NCBI GenBank assembly: GCA_017964485.1
Contig: JAGCRW010000064.1
Span: 1 to 57,998 of the forward strand
Length of the DNA: 57,998 bases
From: Muribaculaceae bacterium
GTDB taxonomy: Bacteria > Bacteroidota > Bacteroidia > Bacteroidales > Muribaculaceae
Reading direction: 5' to 3'
Shown piece by piece: positions 18,511-26,646 of this stretch (positions are counted from its first letter, which is position 1; each line of letters begins with the position of its first letter). Below the pieces are notes generated by a model. It had not been told where the DNA came from and ran no database searches. It saw only the letters and a list, made by a program, of their open reading frames with translations. The position numbers and the translations under genes were made by a program.

Positions 18511-18598
18511 TAGTTGTCAGTTTCAGTTATCGGTTATTAGACCTTTGTGATTATTAGTTAACACTTAAAACTTAACACTTATCACTTAATTCTTAATT
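18511..18598. repeat. Degenerate short-period intergenic repeats
   Basis: The gap before tex holds two kinds of degenerate repeat. At 18511-18540 are copies of a CAGTTATCAGTT-like unit (TAGTTGTCAGTTTCAGTTAT). At 18553-18598 are copies of a TTAACACTTA-like unit. The first kind recurs at both ends of the glycosyltransferase gene (29774-29808 and 31047-31081). Confidence 0.5.
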
Positions 18599-19848
18599 CT
18601 TTTCCCAGTTTCATCCACGATGCATTCGCCTCGTTTCTTGAGGGTGATGAGGGTTATTTCAGGATAAGCCGTCCCCAGTCGTGCGGGCATGCCTACCATG
18701 CCAATGCCTATGTTGACGTATAATTTGTGGTCACCTTCGGTATAAAGTCCGCCCCAGAACTCATTATTAAAGTAGGCTGGCGAGAATTTGTGGCCAAAGA
18801 GAGTGATCATGCACTGCATGGCATGTGTGTGCCCGGCCAGCATCAGGTCGACTTTGTCGCACAAGCGCAGCATTGTTACACGCTTTTGGTAAGCACGCTC
18901 GAGTATCCACTCGTCGGGACTATGCTGCAGCAACACGACGAACTGATTACTGATGTTATATTCCTCGTAGGCATTATCGAGGTTGCCATACTTTGGAAAT
19001 GGCCAGCCATAGAAGTTGTTGGTTCCCACCACGGCTATCTCGCTTGAGTCGCGAGTGAGAATAAAGTGGTCGTTTATGAGCAATTTCCACCCCATTTCCT
19101 TCTGCAGGTTGATGAGTGCCTGGCGGTCGGCAATACTGTCTTTCTTAGTGGGCCAGTCGAAGTAGTGCGCCTCATCGTGATTTCCAAGAACCGATACCAC
19201 GCCATCAGGAGCATGAAGAGTAGAAAGAATCTTTTTATAGGGCAACGCCTCGTCGGTGCGACGACTCACGAGGTCGCCCGTGAAACAAATCATGTCGGGT
19301 TTCAGTGCATTTATACTGTCAACGCACTCCTGAATGAACTTTGTCTCGCCATTGTAGGTTCCCAGATGCGTGTCGCTGAACTGGACTATGCGGTATCCGT
19401 CAAATTCCTCGGGTAGGTTCTCAAACTCCATTTCCACACGCTCCACTTTCACTTGATAGGGAGTGAAAAACAATCCCGACAACATGAAAATGAAGACCAG
19501 TACACCAATGATGGGTGAAATAATGGCTCCAATCTTGCGCGTGCGCTTGCTGCTTCGTTTGAGATGCGTAGGCACCCACATCGCCGCCGCCAAGTAGCGT
19601 GGCACATAAAAGGTATAGTAAAGGTAGAGCATCCACATGACCGCGATAAAAGTGTTGTTGTCGCATGTGCGGCGGGGAATAGAAATCGCCACTACCATCA
19701 TTGCCAGCAACACCAGCGAGAGTACGGCATGAGCGCCACTCTTAAGCCGTGGCCACTTCTTGTCACGCCTTAACTTGCGGAACAGCCACAAGTCAAGAGC
19801 AAAGTTCACAACAAGCAGTGTGATAAGCGGGAACCATTGAATAGTCAT
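18586..19848 (-). CDS. Membrane-anchored metallophosphoesterase
   Basis: This is a 420-residue protein. About four transmembrane helices occupy residues 1-135, followed by a calcineurin-like phosphoesterase domain. Metal-binding motifs are all visible: SDTHLG, TGDLVSR, GNHDEAH, LLQHSPDE and AGHTHAMQ. This layout matches the YkuE/YaeI-like group, some of which act on lipid-linked substrates such as UDP-diacylglucosamine. The substrate here is not determined. Its start is 85 nt downstream of the end of the acyltransferase gene, which is transcribed in the same direction. Confidence 0.86.
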   Translation of the reverse strand: MTIQWFPLITLLVVNFALDLWLFRKLRRDKKWPRLKSGAHAVLSLVLLAMMVVAISIPRRTCDNNTFIAVMWMLYLYYTFYVPRYLAAAMWVPTHLKRSSKRTRKIGAIISPIIGVLVFIFMLSGLFFTPYQVKVERVEMEFENLPEEFDGYRIVQFSDTHLGTYNGETKFIQECVDSINALKPDMICFTGDLVSRRTDEALPYKKILSTLHAPDGVVSVLGNHDEAHYFDWPTKKDSIADRQALINLQKEMGWKLLINDHFILTRDSSEIAVVGTNNFYGWPFPKYGNLDNAYEEYNISNQFVVLLQHSPDEWILERAYQKRVTMLRLCDKVDLMLAGHTHAMQCMITLFGHKFSPAYFNNEFWGGLYTEGDHKLYVNIGIGMVGMPARLGTAYPEITLITLKKRGECIVDETGKRIKN

Positions 19849-19875
19849 GATTATTTCAAACTTAAGAGTTCACAA

Positions 19876-19901
19876 TTGTAGGGACAAGGTGTGCCTTGTC
19901 C
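19876..19901. repeat. REP-like palindrome
   Basis: The sequence TTGTAGGGACAAGG, tgtg, CCTTGTCC contains an 8-bp perfect stem with a 4-nt loop, preceded by TTGTAG. It lies between two genes on the same strand. From general knowledge, GTAGGGAC-plus-palindrome elements occur as dispersed repeats in many bacterial genomes; only one copy is visible here. Confidence 0.35.
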
Positions 19902-19933
19902 GTTTTGCATTGCATTATCTAGGCGCACCCCAA

Positions 19934-21112
19934 TTATCCCACTGCCTCTATGTGATTAGTGAGTGGGTTGCTGTACATCTGCAGCATGTATTTGAACATA
20001 TAGTTTCGGTCGCTGTCGCTAACGGGGATGTCGGTTATCTTGTCGAGTTGATCGTTTAGATAGTCGTTGAAAATCTTTGCCTCCTCGGTAGTGTAGTGCT
20101 CAGCAAAGTCTTTGTTCTCAAACAGCATGTCATGAGCCATGTAGTTGGTCTTGAAAATCTTGTAGTTGGCATGAATCTCATGGTCAATGATGTTGCAGAT
20201 GCGCTGAACGGTGAGCAGACGGTCGAGGTCGGCGGGTATGCGGTCAAGTTTGTCGTTGATGCATGGAGCAAACGAATAATGAATCTCTCCCTTAAACTCG
20301 GCGATACCGGTCTTCATGCTGATGAGGTCGTCTTCCTGAGTCTTCTTGAAGTTGGGGTTCTTGCTCTTTAGCAGATACTCACGGGCTTTGAGTCGGTCGT
20401 TGGGGTCATACTCATAGGAGAGTGCTATTGGAGCGATATTGAGCTCCTTGAGGCTCTCTACAAATGGCACGTCACGGTTGCCGTAGGTGAGCATCTTGAT
20501 TAAGCTCTCCTGTGTGCGGTCGTTGCTGTCTTTGCAGCGACCCTCACGCTGGGCAATCCATATAGAGCCTTTCTTCTCTTTAAGCACAAAGTGCATATAG
20601 GCCGAAAGTTGGAGGGCTGCTGCCATGGTTTGCAGGCGTCCCAAGTTGCGCTTCACGATAAAGCACTTGTTGAGGCGTACCAACTGGGTAATCCAATTGT
20701 ATATCAGCAGGTTGTTGCCGATGGCGATCTCACAGGAATCCATGCCGTTCTCGAGCATGAGATAACTAAGCAGCGCTGAATCAAGAACGATGTCGCGGTG
20801 GTTGGTTATGAAAGTGTTTGGCACGTCCTTCACCAGATTCTCGAGGCCGCTTGCGGTGAGACCTTTTGAAGTCTTGGCTAGCAAGCCGTCGATGAACGGT
20901 TTCATAACCTTAGTTTGCAAATCATGTTTTGAGTTCAAGCTCAACAGCAGGATTTTGAATTGCGTGTAGTTGTACTGTGGCATAACAATCTGCGCAATCT
21001 GCTTGAACATGGGTTCATTTACCAGAATCGACATCTCATTGTGGAAATCCTTGTCCTGAATAGGGCAAATGTCGGCATATTCACTGGGGATTAAAATATT
21101 CTCATTTTCCAT
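19934..21112 (-). CDS. Glycerol-3-phosphate/lysophosphatidate-type acyltransferase
   Basis: This is a 392-residue protein. The start was set at the ATG at 21112 (MENENILIPSEYAD) rather than an upstream in-frame codon, because a promoter-like TAATTTTG (minus strand, 21165-21158) lies between them. The acyltransferase motifs are visible: NHRDIVLD (the H-x4-D catalytic pair) near residue 120 and IWIAQREGRCKDSNDRTQ, a variant of the glycerol-binding block. No transmembrane helix is obvious. Relatives transfer fatty acids to glycerol phosphate lipids during membrane lipid synthesis. The exact acceptor cannot be read from the sequence. Confidence 0.82.
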   Translation of the reverse strand: MENENILIPSEYADICPIQDKDFHNEMSILVNEPMFKQIAQIVMPQYNYTQFKILLLSLNSKHDLQTKVMKPFIDGLLAKTSKGLTASGLENLVKDVPNTFITNHRDIVLDSALLSYLMLENGMDSCEIAIGNNLLIYNWITQLVRLNKCFIVKRNLGRLQTMAAALQLSAYMHFVLKEKKGSIWIAQREGRCKDSNDRTQESLIKMLTYGNRDVPFVESLKELNIAPIALSYEYDPNDRLKAREYLLKSKNPNFKKTQEDDLISMKTGIAEFKGEIHYSFAPCINDKLDRIPADLDRLLTVQRICNIIDHEIHANYKIFKTNYMAHDMLFENKDFAEHYTTEEAKIFNDYLNDQLDKITDIPVSDSDRNYMFKYMLQMYSNPLTNHIEAVG

Positions 21113-21223
21113 AAAATAATACAGGTTTGAATTGAACAATCTTTTTTTTATCAAGTCCCAAAATTACAAAAAATATTTCAAACTGAATATATTTTGGGGC
21201 GAAAAACCTTGATGCCTGAAAAC

Positions 21224-21658
21224 TTACTTCAAATCTTCGGGAGTGATGTCAAATGTGGCGATTTCTTCGTCGTTGGCTTTATTGACGTATTTTACAGTGA
21301 TAGTAGCGCCTTTCTCCTTCATGGTTACATCGCCTGGTTTGGTGCTGTTTTTGAATAGTTTGATAAACTCTGGTGCCTTATGTTCCACAATTGCTTCGGC
21401 GTAGTCTTCTTCGGGCTGGTCATCGGGCACATCAACCTTCTTGACAATTGTCATAGTGTTGCTTTTGGCATCGTAGGTGTAAATGGCGTCGGCATCGGCA
21501 TGCTCGTCTTGCGCTGCCTGTGATAGTTCTGTTGATTCGGTGGCCACAGAATCTTGTGTTGATACAGACTTGTCGCTGGCGCTCGATCCTCCTTCGGTTT
21601 TACAACCAGCAACCAAAATTGCTAATAATGCAATGGCTAATAATGATAACTTTTTCAT
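21224..21658 (-). CDS. Small lipoprotein of unknown function
   Basis: This is a 144-residue protein with a lipoprotein signal ending at a lipobox (LVAGC, Cys19). A Ser/Thr/Glu-rich linker leads to a small domain (YTYDAKSNTMTIVKKVDVPD, ATITVKYVNKANDEEIATFD) that looks beta-rich. No family was recognised. It lies 17 nt downstream of prmC in the reading direction reversed (prmC ends at 21676, upstream of this gene start at 21658), so the two may share a transcript. Confidence 0.7.
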   Translation of the reverse strand: MKKLSLLAIALLAILVAGCKTEGGSSASDKSVSTQDSVATESTELSQAAQDEHADADAIYTYDAKSNTMTIVKKVDVPDDQPEEDYAEAIVEHKAPEFIKLFKNSTKPGDVTMKEKGATITVKYVNKANDEEIATFDITPEDLK

Positions 21659-21675
21659 ATTGACGTGATTAAGTG

Positions 21676-22530
21676 TTAGTAATTATCTTTCTTAATGGCG
21701 GTCACAAAGCGGACGTTGCCGTTAAAGTCGTTGTAAATCTGAATGTTGCTCAGCCCGGTGCGTTGCAGGGTCTCGCCAACGAGGTTGCCCATAGCGCGGT
21801 TGATTTCGAGGTAGAGGCGTCCTCCGTTTTTCAAGGCTCGGCTGGCATAGGCTGCGATAGGGCGGTAGAAGAGCATTGGGTCGCCATCAGGCACGAATAG
21901 CGCGCTGTGAGGTTCGTAATCAAGCACGTTGGGTGCCATGGCCGCCTTCTCTTGCTCAGTGATGTAGGGCGGATTGCTCACGATGATGTCCCACGCCTCG
22001 CTTGGGGCGCGGCATGCGAGGATATCTTGCTCAATGAATTTTACTTGAGTTTTTAGTTCATCGGCATTTCGTTGTGCCACTTCGAGAGCAGCAAGGCTGA
22101 TGTCGGTGGCGGTGACTCGGGCAAACTTCAGCGCTCTTGCCAGCGAGATGGCAATGCATCCGCTGCCGGTGCCGATGTCGAGGACATCAAGGTCGCTGCC
22201 TGGGTTCTCATCGACAATCATATCAACCAGCTGCTCGGTCTCGGGGCGGGGGATAAGCACTGCTGGAGTGACAGCAAAGCTGTGGCCATGAAAACGTGCT
22301 TTGCCCAGAATGTACTGTAATGGCTCGTAGCGCTTTAGTCGATCTATGATATTAGCGAGGCGTCTGTCGAAGAATTCGGGTAATTGCTCGTTCTCTCGCA
22401 TTACAATATCCACTGGTTGCCACAATAGAACGTCCTCAAAGATTACTCTCGTCATGCCCTCAATCTCGCGGCTGTCGTAGTATGCATTGAGCTCGCTGCG
22501 TAATAACAAAATTGCTTCTCGTGTTGTCAT
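21676..22530 (-). CDS. prmC: PrmC, release factor glutamine methyltransferase
   Basis: This is a 284-residue protein. The start is the ATG at 22530 (MTTREAILLLRSELNAYYD). A longer frame reaching 22704 would overlap the divergent lysA start and adds a non-conserved hydrophobic stretch. The class I methyltransferase core shows the SAM-binding GTGSGCIA and the catalytic NPPY (VSNPPYITEQE). PrmC methylates the glutamine of the GGQ motif in peptide-chain release factors RF1 and RF2 using SAM in the cytoplasm. It is divergent from lysA, with 136 nt between the two starts. Confidence 0.95.
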   Translation of the reverse strand: MTTREAILLLRSELNAYYDSREIEGMTRVIFEDVLLWQPVDIVMRENEQLPEFFDRRLANIIDRLKRYEPLQYILGKARFHGHSFAVTPAVLIPRPETEQLVDMIVDENPGSDLDVLDIGTGSGCIAISLARALKFARVTATDISLAALEVAQRNADELKTQVKFIEQDILACRAPSEAWDIIVSNPPYITEQEKAAMAPNVLDYEPHSALFVPDGDPMLFYRPIAAYASRALKNGGRLYLEINRAMGNLVGETLQRTGLSNIQIYNDFNGNVRFVTAIKKDNY

Positions 22531-22597
22531 TTTTGTTTGTTTTAGCTCACGAAAGTATAAAAAATATTCAAAATATGAGCAAAAATTCGTGAGAAAA

Positions 22598-22628
22598 ATT
22601 GTTATTTGAAGAATTGTGTTTAACTTTG
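22598..22628 (+). promoter_or_regulatory. Promoter of lysA
   Basis: ATTG at 22598-22601 and TAACTTTG at 22621-22628 are spaced by 19 nt, close to the Bacteroidetes TTTG / TAnnTTTG consensus. The predicted start of transcription lies about 30 nt before the ATG at 22667. Confidence 0.6.
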
Positions 22629-22666
22629 CAAAAATATCACAAGAAACACAAAACAAAAAATACAAG

Positions 22667-23812
22667 ATGAGACTCCCTATTGATATGTTTAAGAACTTGC
22701 GCACCCCATTCTACTGCTACGACCTGCCGTTGCTGCGCAATACGCTAAAGGTCATCAATGATGAGATTGATGGCTTTCCATTTATCGTTCACTATGCTCT
22801 TAAGGCGAATGCTAACCCAGTGATACTTAATGAAATCGTAAAGGCTGGGATGGGCGCAGACTTGGTTAGCGGCAACGAAGTGCTGGCAGCGCTTGACGCA
22901 GGGTTCAGCGCAAGCAAGATGGCATATGCTGGAGTAGGGAAGACCGATTGGGAGATTGAGGCAGGCATCGATAACGATATTTTTTGCTTTAACGTAGAGA
23001 GCGTGCCCGAGATGGAAGTCATAAACGAGATTGCCGCTCGTAAAGGCAAGATGGCGGGCATCGCCATTCGCGTGAACCCAAACATCGATGCTCATACTCA
23101 CCGCTATATCACCACTGGTACCACCGACAACAAATTTGGTGTTGATATACCTGTGCTGGATGAAGTGGTTGAAAAAGCTATGAGTTTGTCGAATATCCAC
23201 TTGCGCGGACTGCATTTCCACATAGGCTCTCAGATTACTACACTTGAGCCGTTCAGAATGCTTTGTGAGAAGGCAAACGAACTTATTGACCATTATGAGA
23301 AACTTGGCATACACTTCGAGATGATAGACGTGGGTGGAGGTTTGGGAGTGGACTATGAGAATCCCTTAGAGAATCCTATTGCTCCGTTCAAAGAGTTCTT
23401 TAATGTGTTCAAGCAATGTCTCAAACTGCGTGATGGACAAAAAGTTCACTTCGAACTAGGCCGCTCGATAGTGGCGCAATGTGGCGCGTTGATATCTAGG
23501 GTAGTGTATGTGAAAGAGAACTCAATTAAGAAGTTTGTGATTCTTGATGCTGGTATGACCGACCTTATTCGACCCGCGCTTTACAGTGCTCATCACAAGA
23601 TAGTAAACCTTTCTTCTCAAGAGTGTGGCGTTGAGACTTATGATGTGGTTGGCCCTATTTGCGAGTCGAGCGACGTGTTTAGTTGCGACGAAAAGTTGCC
23701 GATTACCCGTCGAGGCGACTTTGTTGCTATTCTCACAGCAGGCGCTTACGGAGAGTCAATGGCAAGCCGCTACAACATGCGCTACCTGCCTCATTGTCAT
23801 TTCATTGATTGA
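22667..23812 (+). CDS. lysA: Diaminopimelate decarboxylase
   Basis: This is a 381-residue protein. The start is set at 22667 (MRLPIDMFKN), downstream of the promoter; the frame extends upstream but only into the promoter. The PLP lysine lies in HYALKANANP (K46). Other fold III decarboxylase motifs are HFHIGSQ, DVGGGLGVDY, the phosphate-binding region and the active-site CESSD (GPICESSDVF), with a late GAYGESMAS. The enzyme decarboxylates meso-diaminopimelate to lysine. Carboxynorspermidine decarboxylase is a related alternative, but the CESSD and GAYG motifs favour LysA. Confidence 0.93.
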   Translation: MRLPIDMFKNLRTPFYCYDLPLLRNTLKVINDEIDGFPFIVHYALKANANPVILNEIVKAGMGADLVSGNEVLAALDAGFSASKMAYAGVGKTDWEIEAGIDNDIFCFNVESVPEMEVINEIAARKGKMAGIAIRVNPNIDAHTHRYITTGTTDNKFGVDIPVLDEVVEKAMSLSNIHLRGLHFHIGSQITTLEPFRMLCEKANELIDHYEKLGIHFEMIDVGGGLGVDYENPLENPIAPFKEFFNVFKQCLKLRDGQKVHFELGRSIVAQCGALISRVVYVKENSIKKFVILDAGMTDLIRPALYSAHHKIVNLSSQECGVETYDVVGPICESSDVFSCDEKLPITRRGDFVAILTAGAYGESMASRYNMRYLPHCHFID

Positions 23813-23856
23813 TGGTATCCTAGAGTAGTTCGTTTAAAAAACGTAGCAAAATGAAT

Positions 23857-23885
23857 AAAATGAGACTCATTTCGGGTCTCATTTT
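23857..23885. terminator. Bidirectional terminator
   Basis: A perfect 10-bp stem (aaaatgagac / gtctcatttt) with a 9-nt loop lies between the convergent ends of lysA (23812) and the gene ending at 23886. A-rich and T-rich flanks suit both directions. Confidence 0.82.
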
Positions 23886-24188
23886 TTATTCTATCGTCTC
23901 AACAAGGAATGATACAGGCCTGAAACCGTCATTGCAGGATATCATGGCGCTATGGGGATTTTTCATCCATCCGTCGTAGAAATCTCCTCCGCCCTCGGCG
24001 AGTTCCTTAACCCAGGGTAGGAGTGTCTCCCAAGCACTGTCGCACATTCCTTCGGGTTGTTGGCAATTCTCAACGATGAACGACCTGCCTAACGTCATAT
24101 CACAAGCGTGCTCGATGGGGTTCTCATATTTCTCCATCAGGTCGCTATAGCACGTCATGCGCATAACAGTTATCTTGATTTTCTTCAT
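23886..24188 (-). CDS. TIGR04076-like small protein
   Basis: This is a 100-residue protein. The pattern MKKIKITVMRMTCYSDLMEKY, then GRSFIVENCQQPEGMCDSAW, W at mid-length, and ISCNDGFRPVSFLVETIE at the end fits the TIGR04076 family of short conserved proteins of unknown function. (The first block is shown in two parts: MKKIKITV and RMTCYSDLMEKY.) It has no signal peptide or membrane segment. It has its own promoter (24206-24213) divergent from the next gene. Confidence 0.75.
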   Translation of the reverse strand: MKKIKITVMRMTCYSDLMEKYENPIEHACDMTLGRSFIVENCQQPEGMCDSAWETLLPWVKELAEGGGDFYDGWMKNPHSAMISCNDGFRPVSFLVETIE

Positions 24189-24201
24189 AGTTTTGATGTT
24201 T

Positions 24202-24213
24202 TGCGCAAAGATA
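24202..24213 (-). promoter_or_regulatory. Minus-strand -7 element, one of a divergent pair
   Basis: Read leftward the 12-mer TATCTTTGCGCA contains the TAnnTTTG -7 element. It lies 14 nt before the start codon at 24188. The same 12-mer occurs in the opposite orientation at 24258-24269. A clear -33 element was not found. Confidence 0.5.
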
Positions 24214-24257
24214 AGACTTTTTTGTGAAGAAAATGATGAAGATTGTGAGAAAAGTGA

Positions 24258-24269
24258 TATCTTTGCGCA
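24258..24269 (+). promoter_or_regulatory. Plus-strand -7 element, one of a divergent pair
   Basis: TATCTTTGCGCA contains TAnnTTTG and ends 2 nt before the ATG at 24272. This implies a very short or nearly absent 5' leader if it is the real promoter. It is the inverted copy of 24202-24213. Confidence 0.45.
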
Positions 24270-24271
24270 TT

Positions 24272-24871
24272 ATGAGAAATATATTATTAATATTAGTTTT
24301 GGCGTCAGGGCTTTCCTGCTATGCTCAGGATGTTGACACTTTGGAGTATTTCGACCCTAATGAGGTGCTGGTTGTTGGGGAAGATGTTGAGGAGGCTAAC
24401 CGACTGGCGGCGTGCCAGGTGGTGGCGGGAGTGTGGCAGTATGATAAACCATACGTACATGCCGATGGTGCCTCAGTGATGGGAAAACTGGGCAAACCTA
24501 TAGCCAAGAGCAAAATCAAGAAAGGCCTTGACAAGGCCTATAAAAAGATGAAAATAAAGAAGCGCTGGAGCACGTTCACGCTCACAGAAGATGGAGAGTG
24601 GACGATGAAGGTGCTTGGTCTCTCTTTCGGCGGAAGTTACACTTATGATGTTGAACAGCAGGAACTCACACTCAAGTGGCATGGCATTCCGCTAAAGTCG
24701 CACACTCACCGCGACGACAAGAAACTTTATATCGCATTTGATATGGACCGCCTGTTGGTCGTACTCAGTTTTATGAGTGGCATCAGCAGCAGCGAGACGC
24801 TTAAATCACTCTCGTTTCTAAGCCAAAATTTCCGCAACGTAACTGTGGGGTTTGAGATGAAAAGGAAGTGA
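24272..24871 (+). CDS. DUF4923-like secreted protein
   Basis: This is a 199-residue protein. The start is the ATG at 24272 (MRNILLILVLASGLSCYAQ, a signal peptide); an upstream in-frame ATG at 24224 would put a promoter inside the gene. The motifs VAGVWQYDKPYV, KIKKGLDKAYKKMKIKK and FGGSYTYDVEQQELTLKWHG match the DUF4923 type of lipocalin-like Bacteroidales protein. It is probably periplasmic or surface-located; the function is unknown. The end lies 44 nt from the convergent ccsA 3' end. Confidence 0.7.
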   Translation: MRNILLILVLASGLSCYAQDVDTLEYFDPNEVLVVGEDVEEANRLAACQVVAGVWQYDKPYVHADGASVMGKLGKPIAKSKIKKGLDKAYKKMKIKKRWSTFTLTEDGEWTMKVLGLSFGGSYTYDVEQQELTLKWHGIPLKSHTHRDDKKLYIAFDMDRLLVVLSFMSGISSSETLKSLSFLSQNFRNVTVGFEMKRK

Positions 24872-24914
24872 TAAAAGTAGAAAGCACAAAGTATGATAAA
24901 TAAGCATTATCTCC

Positions 24915-25700
24915 CTATGCGCTATAGGTATGAACGCTTGTGGCTTGAGCGCTTGGGAGGTAATTGATTCCCCACCAGCACACTTGTAGCAGCACAAATG
25001 CTACAATTAACATGGCGAGAGCTACGTGTTTACGATGGCGAGGCATTAGACGATAGTGCACATACACGAGATAGGCCAGCCATGTAATTGCAGCCCAAGT
25101 CTCCTTAGGATCCCATGACCAATAGTGTCCCCATGCCTCTTTGGCCCACAATGCGCCAAATAGCATGCCAAATGTGAGGAAAGCCAGCCCGGCATATACT
25201 AAGTTGTCGGTAATATCATATTCTTGGTCGGTGGGCTCTGTCCGCTTGAAAAACAGTAAGTAAAGAGCCATGACCGTTGATGCTCCTAGCAATGCGTAGG
25301 CCATCATATAGACTATCACGTGAGGCGCAAACCATGGGCTCTGCAACGCTGGCATGAGCGTCTTGGAATGAATCTCGGGTTTGAATATGTTTATTGCAAT
25401 GAACACGACTGCCATAAGAGTTGAGAAGGACAATATCCACTTATAGCGCCAGCGGCCATACACAATAATGCCGGCTAGTGGCAGGAATAGTGAATACCAT
25501 AGTCGTGTTTCGCCCATTGTGCGCAGCGGTGGCCTTTCGAGTGAAACCCACATTGCAATAATAAAGCCAAAGAATACGAGCAAGCCCGCTACAGTTGCTC
25601 CGTAGGCTATCGACTTCTTGTCTTTCCAGGCGCCCCATGCACCTATTGTCCACATCACTACCGACGCCAAGCCGAAATATATAAAACTATTCCAGGTCAT
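24915..25700 (-). CDS. ccsA: Cytochrome c biogenesis protein CcsA/ResC
   Basis: This is a 261-residue protein with about eight transmembrane helices. The start is the ATG at 25700 (MTWNSFIYFGLASVV), which overlaps the resB stop by four bases. The tryptophan-rich heme-handling motif WGHYWSWDPKETWA is clear, and conserved His residues lie in the flanking segments. With ResB, it forms the System II heme lyase that moves heme across the membrane and attaches it to CxxCH sites. It is next to nrfHA, whose products together carry nine heme sites. Confidence 0.93.
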   Translation of the reverse strand: MTWNSFIYFGLASVVMWTIGAWGAWKDKKSIAYGATVAGLLVFFGFIIAMWVSLERPPLRTMGETRLWYSLFLPLAGIIVYGRWRYKWILSFSTLMAVVFIAINIFKPEIHSKTLMPALQSPWFAPHVIVYMMAYALLGASTVMALYLLFFKRTEPTDQEYDITDNLVYAGLAFLTFGMLFGALWAKEAWGHYWSWDPKETWAAITWLAYLVYVHYRLMPRHRKHVALAMLIVAFVLLQVCWWGINYLPSAQATSVHTYSA

Positions 25701-26578
25701 AATTCTCTCCTCCTTCTTGCACCAATAATGAATAAGCTTGCTGCTCCAGCAATCATCATAAAGATGCCTGTATAAACTACAGGCAACCAAGGGTCACGCA
25801 CCAGTTCAAAGATGCTCACTTGACTGTTTGGTCCCATATTCGTGTCGTAGCCATACTGGTAAATTTTGTAGCCATCAACCTTTACTGGTTTGTTGACATC
25901 GACAGTTGTGGCAAAGTTTTTGCCGTTTTGGGTGTAAATGTTTATGTTAGAAGCGAAGCGCTTTGGAGAGCCGTCATCATAAGTCTCCATGATAAATTTG
26001 TTAAGCTCTATAGCAATGGGCAATTCCCTTATCTCGTTGTTGGCTGTTAATGCTCTCCACTCAGGTTCTCCAACTGTGGTTATCATCTTGAGGCGCTGCA
26101 TGTCGGCATTGCCAATCGTGGCTGCGATCAGGGCGATGAAGAGTCCCAGATGGTTGAGCAAAAATGGTATGTCGCGACGCCACTTGAAATGCAAAATGTG
26201 ATTGATGATGATTACTCCTAAGATGACGGTAATGTAAACATAGGTCAGCACCATTGGCCAAAACGACAGCATATTGTTAAACCAGGTGCCATCAGTGGTC
26301 TGTTTGGTGAGTCCCATGATTAAAGTGAGAATTATGGCATATATCATCGCAGGCACTGTAGCCTTGTAGGTGCCAAGAAAGTGCAGCACAACAAATTTTC
26401 TTCCTATCATATAGATGGCAATGATTATTGCAATAAACACTGCCAGCATTATGGCGTTGGCAGGCCAGGTCAAAGCATCCCAGTTGACGGGCCCAGCACT
26501 TAGTTGTAGCATGAACCCTGCCGCGACAATGCCACCGCCTACCATGAATCCGTCAAGGAGAGTCAATGATTTGTTCAT
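25697..26578 (-). CDS. resB: ResB/Ccs1-like cytochrome c biogenesis protein
   Basis: This is a 293-residue membrane protein. It has four to five N-terminal transmembrane helices, a periplasmic region at about 165-255 (VNKPVKVDGYKIYQYGYD, a ResB hallmark) and a final helix (GIFMMIAGAASLFIIGA). It is shorter than typical ResB, as usual for the Bacteroidetes form beside nrfHA. It works with CcsA in heme ligation to apocytochrome c. Its stop overlaps the ccsA start. A hairpin separates it from nrfA. Confidence 0.87.
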   Translation of the reverse strand: MNKSLTLLDGFMVGGGIVAAGFMLQLSAGPVNWDALTWPANAIMLAVFIAIIIAIYMIGRKFVVLHFLGTYKATVPAMIYAIILTLIMGLTKQTTDGTWFNNMLSFWPMVLTYVYITVILGVIIINHILHFKWRRDIPFLLNHLGLFIALIAATIGNADMQRLKMITTVGEPEWRALTANNEIRELPIAIELNKFIMETYDDGSPKRFASNINIYTQNGKNFATTVDVNKPVKVDGYKIYQYGYDTNMGPNSQVSIFELVRDPWLPVVYTGIFMMIAGAASLFIIGARRRREL

Positions 26579-26596
26579 TTATGATAGTTTGAAAAA

Positions 26597-26625
26597 TTAA
26601 GACAGGCATTTATAGCCTGCCTTAA
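26597..26625 (-). terminator. Hairpin between nrfA and resB
   Basis: An 11-bp stem with one mismatch (ttaagacaggc / gcctgccttaa) has a 7-nt loop and, read leftward, ends in TTAATTTTTC. It lies 21 nt after the nrfA stop and 18 nt before resB. It may end nrfHA transcripts or reduce read-through into resB-ccsA. Confidence 0.65.
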
Positions 26626-26646
26626 TTGTATGTCTTTTTCGGAAAT

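Noticed and set aside
21113-21154. N-terminal extension of the acyltransferase to 21154
   Set aside because: The added segment is low-quality and the MENENIL start fits better with the nearby TAATTTTG element.
22598-22628. TTTG at 22605-22608 as the -33 element of lysA
   Set aside because: Its spacing to TAACTTTG is only 12 nt, too short; ATTG at 22598-22601 gives the normal 19 nt.
22531-22704. N-terminal extension of prmC to 22704
   Set aside because: It would cross the lysA promoter and start, and the extra residues are not PrmC-like. The ATG at 22530 is the family start.
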